Assembly: GCA_020444265.1 (NCBI GenBank)
Contig: JAHLLH010000003.1
Location: 1-64,000 of the forward strand
DNA length: 64,000 nt
Direction of reading: 5' to 3'
DNA from: a bacterium
Lineage (GTDB): Bacteria; Electryoneota; Electryoneia; Electryoneales; Electryoneaceae
Shown here: piece by piece, positions 1 through 9,204 of the stretch
How the letters are laid out: each line of letters opens with the position of its first letter
Position numbering within the stretch: position 1 is the first letter of the stretch
The notes under the pieces: generated by a model
What the model was told of the DNA's origin: nothing
Seen by the model: the letters and a program-made list of their open reading frames with translations, nothing else
Database searches by the model: none
Position numbers and translations under genes: made by a program

Positions 1-740
1 TGGACATTCAAGGGATTGGGCTGCTCTATTCGTTGATCGTGACGGATAACAAGATACGGAACGTGCAGCATGGCATTTACCTGCGAAACGAGCTGGGGTA
101 CCATAACTTCCTTTACGATGTGATCGTGGCGAACAATCACATTCTCGACGTCTCGTTCGATGGGGTGCAGATCTATACGGCTGATCGTGTGACGGTCGAG
201 GGGAATGTGGTCCGTACGGCCAACAGGAAGAACAAGTCGTTCGGGCGTGGGTTCACCATGCGTGAGATCAATGAATTGATCTTCACGGGCAATATGTACA
301 GCGAGGATTCGGGTGCGCCTGGTGGGGCGGAATCCGGGGTCACGTTCCATACGGATTCGACCTACATCGCACAGAACAACATTATGCTGTCGCTGAAGGA
401 AGTGGATTCGTACAACGGAAGCCTGTCGGCGAATATTGTCGATGGGGTGCAAACCCCTCTGCGACAACAAATGATCGGCGAGGCCCTGGCGGATGCGACG
501 AGCTACTACCTGCCGACCGGTGAAGCGGGGTGGGGGTTTGTGCAACTTGGCGATAATGCGGCCTGGGCATCCTTCAGTTTCACGTCTGCAGGGGTGGTGA
601 CTCTTATCGATAATGCCAATGCGAATACGGATTCGACTCTCGGGACGCTGTCCGTTTTCGATGCTGGGGCAGGGGTGGGGTTCAAGAACCATTCGGGTGG
701 ATCTGCAACGCTGCGGGCGTTGGTGCACTCGTCGCCGTAA
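1..740 (+). CDS. Right-handed beta-helix protein, phage tailspike-like C-terminal part (5' truncated by window edge)
   Basis: The reading frame is open from base 3, so the 5' end lies outside the window and the TTG at 33 should not be read as a start. The first ~140 residues show repeating short strands of the kind found in right-handed parallel beta-helices (NNHILDVSFDGVQI, GNVVRTANRK, AQNNIMLS). The last ~70 residues (W-G-F-V-Q-L-GDNAAW...SAGVVTLIDNANANT) resemble the trimeric C-terminal module of phage tailspike/pectate-lyase-like proteins; this is from memory of such proteins, not from a search. There is no T9SS sorting domain. It could be a prophage remnant or a surface polysaccharide-active protein. 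No neighbour supports a complete prophage. Confidence 0.55.
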   Translation, partial: DIQGIGLLYSLIVTDNKIRNVQHGIYLRNELGYHNFLYDVIVANNHILDVSFDGVQIYTADRVTVEGNVVRTANRKNKSFGRGFTMREINELIFTGNMYSEDSGAPGGAESGVTFHTDSTYIAQNNIMLSLKEVDSYNGSLSANIVDGVQTPLRQQMIGEALADATSYYLPTGEAGWGFVQLGDNAAWASFSFTSAGVVTLIDNANANTDSTLGTLSVFDAGAGVGFKNHSGGSATLRALVHSSP

Positions 741-859
741 ACAACGGGAAGAATGTGGGAAGAATCGCCAGCAAAACAGAGCGAAAAACAACGATATACG
801 ACAGAGGTGATCTGCTGGGGTGTACGTTTGAATCACACATGTAGCCCAGTGGGGAAGCC

Positions 860-902
860 AAAAAACAACAGGCCATTAGCGGATTTCCGCCGATGGCCTG
901 TT
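860..902 (-). terminator. Intrinsic terminator of tRNA-Pro
   Basis: AACAGGCCAT (867-876) pairs perfectly with ATGGCCTGTT (893-902), with further GCGGA/TCCGC pairing inside. On the minus strand the stem is followed by a T-rich run (complement of the A's at 858-865). It starts 4 nt beyond the 3' end of the tRNA gene. Confidence 0.8.
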
Positions 903-905
903 CTG

Positions 906-979
906 TCGGAGCGACTGGATTTGAACCAGCGACCCCCTGACCCCCAGTCAGGTGCGCTACCGGGCTGCGCCACGCTCCG
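906..979 (-). tRNA. tRNA-Pro (anticodon GGG)
   Basis: Read on the minus strand, this 74-nt gene folds as a full cloverleaf: acceptor stem CGGAGCG/CGCTCCG, D-arm GCGCAGCCCGGTAGCGC, anticodon stem CCTGA/TCAGG around a loop with GGG at positions 34-36, T-arm with GGTTCAAATCC, and discriminator A. The 3' CCA is not encoded (the bases after the discriminator are CAG), so CCA must be added enzymatically. It stands alone between the beta-helix gene and the merR-type gene and has its own terminator. Confidence 0.95.
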
Positions 980-1140
980 AGCCCTATCTATTCTTCATCA
1001 GCAATGACACCGTCCCGGCGGAGGGTGGAGGCGACTTGTTGCCAAGTGCTCTCGCGCGAATACGATCATCGCACCATTCCTGTAGGGGCCGATCCAAAGA
1101 CGATCGGCGGGTGCAAATATAGCCGGATTAAGCGGTAGGT

Positions 1141-1464
1141 TCAACTCAGCAGGTCGAGGATCTCCCTGAGAGTCCCCTTCATGTCTTCAACAAGCTTCTC
1201 TTTTGCGCCGTCCTGACGGATTGTTCCATCGCCACGTCGTTTCTTCAGTTCCTGACGTGCCCCCTCGATGGTGAAGCGGTTGTCGTGCAGAAGCTGCTTG
1301 ATCTCCAGGATCAACTCTAGATCGGTGTCCCGGTAAATACGGTTTCCGGCACGGTTCTTTTTTGGACGGAGGTCGCTGAACTCGGTTTCCCAGTAGCGCA
1401 GCACATGGGGCTGCAATCCGGCGAGGTCGGCGGCTTCACGGATGCTGTAGTACATCTTTTTCAT
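1141..1464 (-). CDS. MerR family transcriptional regulator
   Basis: A 107-residue protein with the N-terminal MerR winged helix: YYSIREAADLAGLQPHVLRYWE, then the wing with N-R-A-G-NRIY, followed by a short basic helical segment (residues ~55-107). No C-terminal ligand-binding domain is present, as in the short HspR/MlrA-like regulators found near translation genes; the ligand is unknown. I chose the ATG at 1464 rather than the upstream one at 1491 because GGGAG lies 9 nt before it and the MerR domain begins there. It lies 72 nt downstream of dut on the same strand and may be cotranscribed with it. Confidence 0.88.
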   Translation of the reverse strand: MKKMYYSIREAADLAGLQPHVLRYWETEFSDLRPKKNRAGNRIYRDTDLELILEIKQLLHDNRFTIEGARQELKKRRGDGTIRQDGAKEKLVEDMKGTLREILDLLS

Positions 1465-1536
1465 CGAAGGGTACTCCCAAGCACGGCACAATGCTCAAAC
1501 ATACGCCATCGAAGGCGCTCCCGGCAAGGAAAAGGC

Positions 1537-1992
1537 TCACACACCAGTATGTCCAAACCCACCCTCGCCACGTTCGGTTGAGTCGAGGTCATCGGTTTCA
1601 ACCCAGTCGGCAACGATCACCGGACAGATTACCATCTGGGCGATACGGTCGCCGCGTTTTATCTCGAAAGGTTCCGTGCTGAAATTGGTCAGGATGATTC
1701 TTACCTCACCTCGATAATCGCTGTCAATTGTGCCGGGACTGTTCAGTAGCCCGATCCGCTTCTTCAGCGCCAACCCGCTGCGTGGCCGGACCTGCGCTTC
1801 ATACCCATCTGGCACCGCGATGGCAAAACCGGTCGGTACAGCAACCGTCATACCGGGTGACAACATCAAAGGCTCATCGACAGCGGCATAAATGTCCATT
1901 CCCGCGGCGCCTTCGCTCATACGTTTGGGTAGAGGCACGTCCGCAGTTCTCGCAGGGTCAAGGCGACGGATTGCGATGGTGAGCTGGTTCAT
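1537..1992 (-). CDS. dut: dUTP diphosphatase (dUTPase)
   Basis: Hydrolyses dUTP to dUMP and pyrophosphate, keeping uracil out of DNA and feeding thymidylate synthesis. All five trimeric-dUTPase motifs are present: [29 protein letters not shown] (with the catalytic Asp), RGDRIAQMV and the C-terminal P-loop-like [12 protein letters not shown]. The start at 1992 gives 151 residues, the usual family length, with AGGA about 8 nt upstream. A frame extending upstream to 2094 adds 34 unrelated residues and is unlikely. In many bacteria dut directly follows rpsO-pnp-M16 peptidase; here it is on the same strand but about 9.5 kb downstream of the M16 gene. Confidence 0.95.
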   Translation of the reverse strand: MNQLTIAIRRLDPARTADVPLPKRMSEGAAGMDIYAAVDEPLMLSPGMTVAVPTGFAIAVPDGYEAQVRPRSGLALKKRIGLLNSPGTIDSDYRGEVRIILTNFSTEPFEIKRGDRIAQMVICPVIVADWVETDDLDSTERGEGGFGHTGV

Positions 1993-2266
1993 GCTGGATC
2001 CTGGCAGTTTGATGAGGAAAAAGCTGGGGAAAGGTAAACGTTCCACCCTGTTTTTCAAAGCGTTCGGAGCGTATCCTTTCGGATACAAACTCAACTGTCA
2101 GAATACCTGGAGGTTCCCACTGCTCGGAAGACTTTCCGACACTTGCATTCGCAGGAGGCTTGCCCGGAGAATTGCTTTCAAGTACTTTCTGTAAGCGATT
2201 CAGCGCAACCTTCTCGATCTAATTAGTTTTCGCATACACAAACTGCCTTAAACACAGGAAAGCTCC

Positions 2267-3643
2267 GTGAAATTGCGTACTGTATTTGCCCCTCTTGTGA
2301 TGAGCTTTCTGGCACTCTCGCCACTGATCTCCTGCCAGGCTACTGCGTCTGAACCTCATTCCAACAGCAGAGGTTTTGCACCAGTCAAAGAACTTGATTC
2401 ATCTGATCTGCTGGCTGTTGCAATGGACGAATCATCTCTCTTCCTCGTTGGGGATGATGGCATGCTTACAGTCGTTTCCTACCAGGAAGATACACCAGTC
2501 GTGGTGTCAACAACAGCGTTCACGAACCAGCCTGAACAGGTGGTTCTGGATCAGGGTATTCTCGCTGCAGCCCTGGGGGAGTTCGGTGTTGAGCTGATGG
2601 ATGTTTCCGATCCTGGCGCGCCGCTATCCATAGCTACAATCAGCAGTGTGGACGGTTACCCGGAGTTTGAAGGAGATGGGGTCGGTTTTGGGAGCAATGG
2701 GGAGTTGCTGGTCGCTTCGGGTGACAATGTTCACCTTTTTGATATCACCACCCCGAGCGCCATCTCGATCCTTGGAACGTATACCGGTGAACGGACAGCT
2801 CGTGACCTGTCAGTCGAGGACAATCAACTCGCTATTGGGAACCGTGGCTTCGGGTTTGAATTGGTGGATGTCACGAACCCGTCAACACCGCAACACCAGG
2901 CAGCGTGGGGGGAACGTGCCGACCAGGTAACCCTTGTGGGTACCCTTGCCTTCACTGCTGCTGAGGAGTTTGAGACGGCTGTTCTGCGAGTGATTGATGT
3001 CAATCCTGAACTCGAAGATCCCTCCGAGTTGGGAAGTCACGATACTTATGCCGGGTATGATGGTGAGTTCACGATTCCTGAGCTGGTTGTCAACTCGGAA
3101 GGGACTGTTGCCGCTTTTCCCTTTATGTGGGAACATGGGGAGGGCAGCATCAACTACGGCATTTTTGTCTACGATACTTCCACGCCAGCCTCAACGGACG
3201 AGGTGGCGCAATTGACCTTGCCGTCCGAGCCGACAGATGCCGCACTGGCGGGCCAAATTATGGCTGTTACAGTCGGTATGCAGGTCGTGCTGTATGATCT
3301 GACCGATCCGTCCAACCCGTTAGAGCTCCCTGGCATCTCCACCTCGGTGGATGATCCCACCGATGAAGTTGCACTGCCTACCACTCCACGGATCGAATCG
3401 GTCTATCCCAATCCCTTCAATGCCCGCACGCGAGTTGTTTTCAGCTTGCCCGCCTCTCAGCAGGTGCGACTCGCGGTGTATGACATGTTGGGACGAGAAC
3501 GTCTGCTCTTGGCAGACCGGGTTTTCGAGGGCGGATCTCATAACGTGACCCTTAACACAGATCAGCTAGGATCCGGCACCTATGTTTTTCGGTTGCAAAC
3601 CTCACAGTTCCAGTCAACAAAAAAGCTTGTTCTGATTAAGTAG
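2267..3643 (+). CDS. Secreted LVIVD-repeat beta-propeller protein with T9SS sorting domain
   Basis: A 458-residue exported protein. It begins with a signal peptide ending in LISC, which matches a lipobox. The central region (~45-370) is built of degenerate LVIVD-type blades, for example VHLFDITTPSAISILG, FELVDVTNPSTPQ and VVLYDLTDPSNPLELPG, which normally form a surface beta-propeller. Residues ~375-458 form a T9SS type A sorting domain (SVYPNPFN, VYDMLGRE, GTYVFRLQT, KKLVLIK). The start is GTG with AGGAA upstream. A predicted lipid anchor together with a T9SS signal is unusual. The next two genes share orientation and sorting domain and may be cotranscribed. The binding partner is unknown. 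Confidence 0.8.
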   Translation: MKLRTVFAPLVMSFLALSPLISCQATASEPHSNSRGFAPVKELDSSDLLAVAMDESSLFLVGDDGMLTVVSYQEDTPVVVSTTAFTNQPEQVVLDQGILAAALGEFGVELMDVSDPGAPLSIATISSVDGYPEFEGDGVGFGSNGELLVASGDNVHLFDITTPSAISILGTYTGERTARDLSVEDNQLAIGNRGFGFELVDVTNPSTPQHQAAWGERADQVTLVGTLAFTAAEEFETAVLRVIDVNPELEDPSELGSHDTYAGYDGEFTIPELVVNSEGTVAAFPFMWEHGEGSINYGIFVYDTSTPASTDEVAQLTLPSEPTDAALAGQIMAVTVGMQVVLYDLTDPSNPLELPGISTSVDDPTDEVALPTTPRIESVYPNPFNARTRVVFSLPASQQVRLAVYDMLGRERLLLADRVFEGGSHNVTLNTDQLGSGTYVFRLQTSQFQSTKKLVLIK

Positions 3644-3683
3644 TTCGGAGTCTGCAAATAGTGAAACAATTGAGGACAGTTAG

Positions 3684-5459
3684 ATGAGGCATGTTCTGGG
3701 GATTTTCGGAATGTCAATGCTGACGGTATTGATGTTGATGGTTAGTTCATCCAGTTCGTCTGGTCAGATCGCGCCGGTATCGCTACCGTCTGACTTCTTC
3801 ACCTATACCATCACCGGGAATGGTGAAGTGGCAGAGGGGTACTACTACTTTGACATGCGTGTTAATAATCGTGACACCGGTCAGACCAGCAACTATATGG
3901 TGACCATGGACGAGGAAGGGGACGTTCTCTACTACCTCCGTGGTGGAGATACAGTCGTCGCGGACTTTGAACCCTTCGAGAACGTCAACAAGTTCGTCTG
4001 GACACTCGGCCCGGGTAATAACACCGAGATGATCTACATCATGGATGATACCTACACACTGATCGACTCGCTGAATTCGTTCAATGACCTGGATATCGAT
4101 GGTCATGAAATTTTGCTGATGGACGATGGGTCGATGTGGACCGAGTACTGGCGGGATTATGAAATCGATATGAGCGAAGTTGTCGAGGGCGGACTTGAGG
4201 ACGCGATCATTCGCTCCCACGTCATCCTGCATCTCGACGAGGATCAGAACATCATCTGGGAGTGGGACAGCTACAACCACCTTGATGAACTGCCGTTGCT
4301 GGATACAGATGATCTCGAATCCCTGACAGGAGAAGAGTTTGAACATCTTCATACCAATTCAATCGAGGTGGATACGGATGGCAATATTCTGCTGTCAAAT
4401 CGCAGGATGAGTGAAGTCATCAAGGTGAAGTATGGTGCTGGGGACGGCTACGAAGATGGTGATGTGATGTGGCGCTTCGGTGGAGGGTCGGGCAACCAGT
4501 TTACCCTCATCGATGATATTGAACCGGAAGGTTTTCGCAGTCAGCATGATGTCCGCAGATTGCCGAACGGGAACATCACGGTGTATGACAATGGGAACTA
4601 TCATGAAACCCCGACCTCTTACGCCCGTGAGTATGCGGTTGACGAGGAAAACCTGACCGCGACGCTAGTCTGGTCTTACGTCCACGAACCGCCGATTTAT
4701 TCGCGAGCGACCGGTTCGGCTCGTCGTCTTGGCAACGGCAATACTCTGATCAACTGGGGTATCGGGTCTGCGACCAGGCTCACTGAGGTCACTCCTGAAG
4801 GTGACATAGCCTTTGAACTGGTCCCCGATAGCATGTACAGCAGCGAGGTTGCCGGCTACCGTGGCTTTAAATCTACGATGCTGGGTACTGCAGCACGCCC
4901 CTACATCACAGCGATTGAAGGGGATACCGAGGTAGCAGTCTACCTGAACTTCTTCGGTCATGACGATATCGCATCTTACAACGTTACGTTCGTGAATGAG
5001 TCCACGATGGAAGAGACAACCTTTAACGTGGAGGACAACGTCACGACGATCACCGGGATGGAAAACGGAACCGTTTACACCATCTACGCGACATCGGTCA
5101 GCACGGGTGATGAGGTGAGTGATCCTTCAAACTCGATCCAGGTAACCCCACTGGTCAATTCGGTGGAGGATGAGGGTACCATCATCATGCCGGCAGGGTT
5201 TGTCTTGCAGGGCAACTATCCAAACCCCTTTAACCCGTCCACCACAGTTCGTCTGACAATGAATCGTCCAGGCACCATCAAGGTTGGCGTCTACGATGTT
5301 CTCGGTCGCCAGGTGACGATGCTGAAAGAGGGTGTGTTGACCACAGGCGAACATCGTTTTGTCTTCAATCCAACCCATCTTGCTTCCGGTGTTTACATCG
5401 TTCAGGCCCAGTTCGAGTCCGGTGCGACCCAAGCGCATCGCATGGTGTATATCCGGTAA
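3684..5459 (+). CDS. Arylsulfotransferase (ASST)-like secreted protein with T9SS sorting domain
   Basis: 591 residues with an N-terminal signal peptide. Residues ~40-430 resemble the ASST-type six-bladed propeller (PF05935/PF14269 group): GHEILLMDDG, HTNSIEVDTDGNILLSNR, SQHDVRRLPNGNITVYDNG and GSARRLGNGNTLINWG. The QHD histidine fits the family's conserved active-site region. A fibronectin-III-like segment (~430-490) precedes a type A sorting domain (NYPNPFNPSTT...VYDVLGRQVTML...SGVYIVQAQ). Known ASST enzymes move sulfate between phenolic compounds; activity here is inferred only. It is a tandem paralogue of the next gene, 26 nt downstream. Confidence 0.78.
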   Translation: MRHVLGIFGMSMLTVLMLMVSSSSSSGQIAPVSLPSDFFTYTITGNGEVAEGYYYFDMRVNNRDTGQTSNYMVTMDEEGDVLYYLRGGDTVVADFEPFENVNKFVWTLGPGNNTEMIYIMDDTYTLIDSLNSFNDLDIDGHEILLMDDGSMWTEYWRDYEIDMSEVVEGGLEDAIIRSHVILHLDEDQNIIWEWDSYNHLDELPLLDTDDLESLTGEEFEHLHTNSIEVDTDGNILLSNRRMSEVIKVKYGAGDGYEDGDVMWRFGGGSGNQFTLIDDIEPEGFRSQHDVRRLPNGNITVYDNGNYHETPTSYAREYAVDEENLTATLVWSYVHEPPIYSRATGSARRLGNGNTLINWGIGSATRLTEVTPEGDIAFELVPDSMYSSEVAGYRGFKSTMLGTAARPYITAIEGDTEVAVYLNFFGHDDIASYNVTFVNESTMEETTFNVEDNVTTITGMENGTVYTIYATSVSTGDEVSDPSNSIQVTPLVNSVEDEGTIIMPAGFVLQGNYPNPFNPSTTVRLTMNRPGTIKVGVYDVLGRQVTMLKEGVLTTGEHRFVFNPTHLASGVYIVQAQFESGATQAHRMVYIR

Positions 5460-5485
5460 TATCCGAAAAGTCGAGTGAGTTTTTT

Positions 5486-7648
5486 ATGCGCATTGTGATA
5501 AAAACCCTTTGCCTGCTGATTCTAATCCTTGCCTCGACAACTGGGCAGGCATTGGCGGTGACGAATGAGGTTAATACCAGTCCCCGACTTCTCAGGGTAC
5601 ATCCCATGGCGGATGCTCGTTGGGTGCCTGTTAGCACAGGTCTCACCTTTCATTTCAGCGAAGCAGTTCGTCCCGGTAGTATTCGTATCACTCTGATCGG
5701 CAGTGAAGGTGGTGTCTATCAAGCATCGATTCAGGCTACTCGCGACAATCGAACACTCGTTGCCCATCCTACACGTCCCTTTGCGATGAACGAGACTGTC
5801 ACTGTAACTCTCGCCGGTACGAACGGGATGCGAAGAACCTGGAGCTTCCACACCGTCCCTCGAGCGATTCCCGATGATGTAATTGCGAGAATGGATGAAG
5901 CGATGCTGGAAGAGTTTACCAACCCGGAACCCACTCGTAAATCATCGGAAGATCGTTCGTTTCCATGGCGTTCCCTTGATGAGACGGAAACGGTTGTTCC
6001 ACCTGTCACCATGCCGGAATTTGAGGTGACCAATCCAGGTGGAGCGTCGGATGGAGTGGTCTATGTCCAGGCTTTCAACTACCCGACCAGCGGGAGCGAA
6101 CGGTTCAACTTTGTCCTCAGCAATGAGGGCGATCTGCTCTATTATGAGTCATTTATCGAACAGATTCCCTTCGATTTTCACCCGCACGACAACGTATCCC
6201 GCATCCACTATTTCATCTACCCGGACCGCCAGATTCATGTGATGGACACCACCTGGACGATTGTCGATACCATCACTGCTGAGAATGGCTACCGTCTTGA
6301 TCCGCACGAGTGCCTTCTGATCGAGGATGGAAGTTATTGGCTGATTGCGCAGGATATCCGGATTGTTGACATGAGTGAGGTGGTGGAAGGGGGCGATGAA
6401 GAAGCCTCTGTCATTGGCATGGTGGTGCAGCATGTGGATGCGGACCAGAATGTACTGTTCGAATGGCGCAGCCTTGACCATATTCCGGTAACTGATGCTG
6501 ATTTGGTCTATGTCGATCTCACAGAAGAGTACATCGATTATTGCCACACGAATTCTATCGAGTTGGATAGTGATACATCGCTGGTCATCTCAAGCCGGAA
6601 CATCTCGGAAGCAACACGGATCAGCCGTGAGACAGGGGACGTTCTCTGGCGTCTTAGTGGTACCGGCAACCAGTTTGAGTTTGTAGATGATCCCAACCCG
6701 GGTTTTGCCATCCAGCATGATGCCCGTATCCTCGACAATGGCCATTTGACCATTTTCAACAATGGCGGCCATGAGTTCGATGCGATCAGTTCAGTCAAGG
6801 AATACGAGCTGGATACTGAGGCGATGACGGCACGGTTGGTCTGGTCGTATCAGAATGATGAGCTTGGAACCATCGGCTGGAAGATGGGCAGTGCACGTCG
6901 CATGCCGAACGGAAACACATTGATTGGGTGGGGCGCAGCGCGCAACAACCGACCTTATTACCCCATTGCATCCGAAATAGATATGGAAGGGAATGTCCTC
7001 TGGCAGTTGGATTTCGCGGAAGAAGGTTCCGGCGATCTTATCAGCTACCGTGCTTATCGCAGTTCGATTCGTGGACGAGCCGCCAAGCCATACCTCTATG
7101 CCCTATGGTACGGCGACGATGCAGATGTCTGGCTGAACTACTTCGGCCATGAGGAAACTTCCTCGTTCCGCCTGAGCTACGGGATACGGGGATCGGGGAC
7201 GAGTGAAACCGTGACCACAGACGAGGGCTATCTCAGCCTGACCGATCTCGATCCGGACGAGGAATATGAACTGACCATGGTGGCGCTGGATGGTGAAGGT
7301 GGCGAGAGTGAGGTGTCGAATACCGTCTACATTCACTGGAATGAGAATGATGTGGCCGACGAGAAACCTGGAGAGCTGCCTGCGACCATCACATTGCATG
7401 ATGTCTGGCCAAATCCCTTTAATGCGACCACCACCGCACAGATCGAGCTGGGGCGGACGAGTGAGGTTCAGATGAGTCTCGTCAACCTGCTGGGGCGTGA
7501 GGTTACGATGCTGAATCAGGGCAGGATGAGTGCCGGAGTGCATCGCCTGAGCATCGGCGGGGAGCATCTTGCGTCCGGTGTCTACTTCCTTCGTGTCGTT
7601 TCGCAAGGCGAAGTGGTAGGAACGAGGAAACTGGTGCTGCTACGCTAA
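5486..7648 (+). CDS. ASST-like secreted protein with N-terminal Big_5 Ig domain and T9SS sorting domain
   Basis: 720 residues. After the signal peptide, residues ~30-125 form a bacterial Ig-like (SbsA/Big_5 type) domain: P-R-L-L-R-V-H-P, LTFHFSEAVRPGS, NETVTVTLAG. The next ~400 residues are an ASST-like propeller parallel to the preceding gene: HECLLIEDGSYWL, HTNSIELDSDTSLVISSRN, IQHDARILDNGHLTIFNNG, GSARRMPNGNTLIGWG. The end is a sorting domain (DVWPNPFNATTT, LVNLLGREVTML, SGVYFLRVV, KLVLLR). The tandem copy plus the added Ig domain points to duplication and diversification. The following hairpin probably ends transcription. Confidence 0.78.
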   Translation: MRIVIKTLCLLILILASTTGQALAVTNEVNTSPRLLRVHPMADARWVPVSTGLTFHFSEAVRPGSIRITLIGSEGGVYQASIQATRDNRTLVAHPTRPFAMNETVTVTLAGTNGMRRTWSFHTVPRAIPDDVIARMDEAMLEEFTNPEPTRKSSEDRSFPWRSLDETETVVPPVTMPEFEVTNPGGASDGVVYVQAFNYPTSGSERFNFVLSNEGDLLYYESFIEQIPFDFHPHDNVSRIHYFIYPDRQIHVMDTTWTIVDTITAENGYRLDPHECLLIEDGSYWLIAQDIRIVDMSEVVEGGDEEASVIGMVVQHVDADQNVLFEWRSLDHIPVTDADLVYVDLTEEYIDYCHTNSIELDSDTSLVISSRNISEATRISRETGDVLWRLSGTGNQFEFVDDPNPGFAIQHDARILDNGHLTIFNNGGHEFDAISSVKEYELDTEAMTARLVWSYQNDELGTIGWKMGSARRMPNGNTLIGWGAARNNRPYYPIASEIDMEGNVLWQLDFAEEGSGDLISYRAYRSSIRGRAAKPYLYALWYGDDADVWLNYFGHEETSSFRLSYGIRGSGTSETVTTDEGYLSLTDLDPDEEYELTMVALDGEGGESEVSNTVYIHWNENDVADEKPGELPATITLHDVWPNPFNATTTAQIELGRTSEVQMSLVNLLGREVTMLNQGRMSAGVHRLSIGGEHLASGVYFLRVVSQGEVVGTRKLVLLR

Positions 7649-7667
7649 TGAATTACCGATCTAAGCG

Positions 7668-7699
7668 AGAAAGGCCACCGTGTAAACGGTGGCCTTTCT
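7668..7699. terminator. Bidirectional intrinsic terminator
   Basis: AGAAAGGCCACCGT (7668-7681) and ACGGTGGCCTTTCT (7686-7699) form a perfect 14-bp stem with loop GTAA. T-rich ends on both strands make it suitable for both converging genes, which end at 7648 (+) and 7719 (-). Confidence 0.9.
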
Positions 7700-7718
7700 G
7701 ATTAAAGATCTATCGTTG

Positions 7719-8918
7719 TCAACGGTTCTTCGCCATGAATTCGCCGATCTGGTTGTAGGCACGTTTAAGGACATCCTCGGGGGGCAGGAAGACGATACGG
7801 AAATGTTTCGTCCCCGGAACCTGGCCAAAACCATCTCCCGGCACCACCACAACACCCGTCTCCTTGATCAACGCCTTGATGAAGGTGTTGTCGTTTTCGT
7901 CAATCTCGAGCTTCGGAAAAGCGTAGAACGCCCCGCCCGGTTTGACACAGGAGATACCGTCGATCTGGTTCATCATAGTGTAGGTCAGGTCACGGCGGCT
8001 GTGTAGCTTCTTCATCATCTCCGGCAGGTGCGCATCATCGCCGTCCAAAGCGGCCGGAATGGCAAATTGCAGCGGATGATTGGCACACAGACGGGCACGT
8101 AGCAGCTTGTTAACCGCATCGATCAGGTCGGCGAGTTGGTCACGGGGGCCGCTGACAATGCCCCAACCGATCCGCCAACCCGGACCGACGTAATTCTTCG
8201 CGAGACCGTTGAAGGTAACCACCGGGCATTCCGGGTCGAGCGAGGCGATGGAAATGTGTTCCTGACCGTCAAACAGCAGCTTGTCGTAGATCTCGTCCGC
8301 GATGATAACCAAGCCATTTTCCTTCGCCAGCTTGATCACATCGAGCAGCAGCTCACGGCTGTAGTTGCTGCCAGTTGGGTTGTTCGGGTTAATCAGGACG
8401 ATGGCGCGCGTTTTGTGGTTGATCTTGGAACGAATATCCTCGACACTCGGCTGCCAATCGTTGCTCTCGTCCAGGTAGTAAGGATTCTCAACCGCTTTCA
8501 GCTTGGCGATAACGGCCGTGTAAAGCGGGTACCCCGGCGCAGGCGTGAGGATGTTCTCACCCTCTTCCAGCAAGCTGGTCAGCAGCAGCTCAATTCCTTC
8601 GCTGCCGCCTGTGGTGACAAAGATGTCCTGGATGTTGCTGATGCCCTTGGATGCAGCGTAACGTTCGATCGACTCAATCGCCTGCGGGATACCGGAGGAG
8701 GGGGAATAGCCGCATTTGTTGTCCATCATCGCCTTGTAGGCGGCGTCGATCAACGGCTGCGGAGTGGTGAAATCGTAGACGTTTGGATCGCCAATGTTGA
8801 GGTAGAGCATTTCCTTGCCCGACTTCGCCACTTCCTGCGCGTAAACCACGATGTCACGCACCGCGTAACGGACATGTTCGGTACGACTTGCCGCCTTGAT
8901 CACACTCCCGGATCCCAT
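7719..8918 (-). CDS. PLP-dependent class I/II aminotransferase (alanine aminotransferase-like)
   Basis: A cytosolic pyridoxal-phosphate aminotransferase of 399 residues. Fold-type I landmarks are visible: the substrate region YLNIGDP, the cofactor glycine-rich TTGGSEGIELLL, LINPNNPTGSNYS (Asn contacting PLP), IADEIYDKLLFDG (Asp pairing with the pyridine N), and GLAKNYVGPGWRIGWG carrying the Schiff-base lysine and phosphate-binding arginine. The V-P/G-P-GWRIGW stretch resembles AlaA and archaeal-type alanine aminotransferases; the amino acid used cannot be fixed from sequence. The start at 8918 is chosen for the AGGAGG 7 nt upstream; a longer frame from 8981 lacks such a site. Confidence 0.88.
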   Translation of the reverse strand: MGSGSVIKAASRTEHVRYAVRDIVVYAQEVAKSGKEMLYLNIGDPNVYDFTTPQPLIDAAYKAMMDNKCGYSPSSGIPQAIESIERYAASKGISNIQDIFVTTGGSEGIELLLTSLLEEGENILTPAPGYPLYTAVIAKLKAVENPYYLDESNDWQPSVEDIRSKINHKTRAIVLINPNNPTGSNYSRELLLDVIKLAKENGLVIIADEIYDKLLFDGQEHISIASLDPECPVVTFNGLAKNYVGPGWRIGWGIVSGPRDQLADLIDAVNKLLRARLCANHPLQFAIPAALDGDDAHLPEMMKKLHSRRDLTYTMMNQIDGISCVKPGGAFYAFPKLEIDENDNTFIKALIKETGVVVVPGDGFGQVPGTKHFRIVFLPPEDVLKRAYNQIGEFMAKNR

Positions 8919-9170
8919 CTTCCTGCCTCCTGATGACCTTGTGAAGCTTTCCACATCAAGGGAAGATACACTCCGCCTCATGCGGGCGCCAAAGAGGGGA
9001 GAGGTGTGGCTCGGGTCAGGAAATTGGAGAGGGCAATCTCAATGATCCGAGCTTTTGAGCTTCGTACGCGTCAATGTCGTACGCATCGCCTCGATCCTAT
9101 CGCACAGGTACCCCTTAGAGTTCTCTCCCAACGATCTGACCCCCTTGCCTTCTGGGGATGTATCCTTTAG

Positions 9171-9196
9171 TATAGTACAAGATGTTTAATACAAGA
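9171..9196 (+). promoter_or_regulatory. Possible PadR operator/promoter region
   Basis: Immediately upstream of the padR-type gene, TACAAGA occurs twice (9176-9182 and 9190-9196) within an AT-rich stretch containing TATAGT (9171-9176). PadR proteins often repress their own promoter, so this short direct repeat is a candidate site. No perfect palindrome is present, and the -10 assignment is weak. Confidence 0.3.
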
Positions 9197-9204
9197 GGCA
9201 AGTT

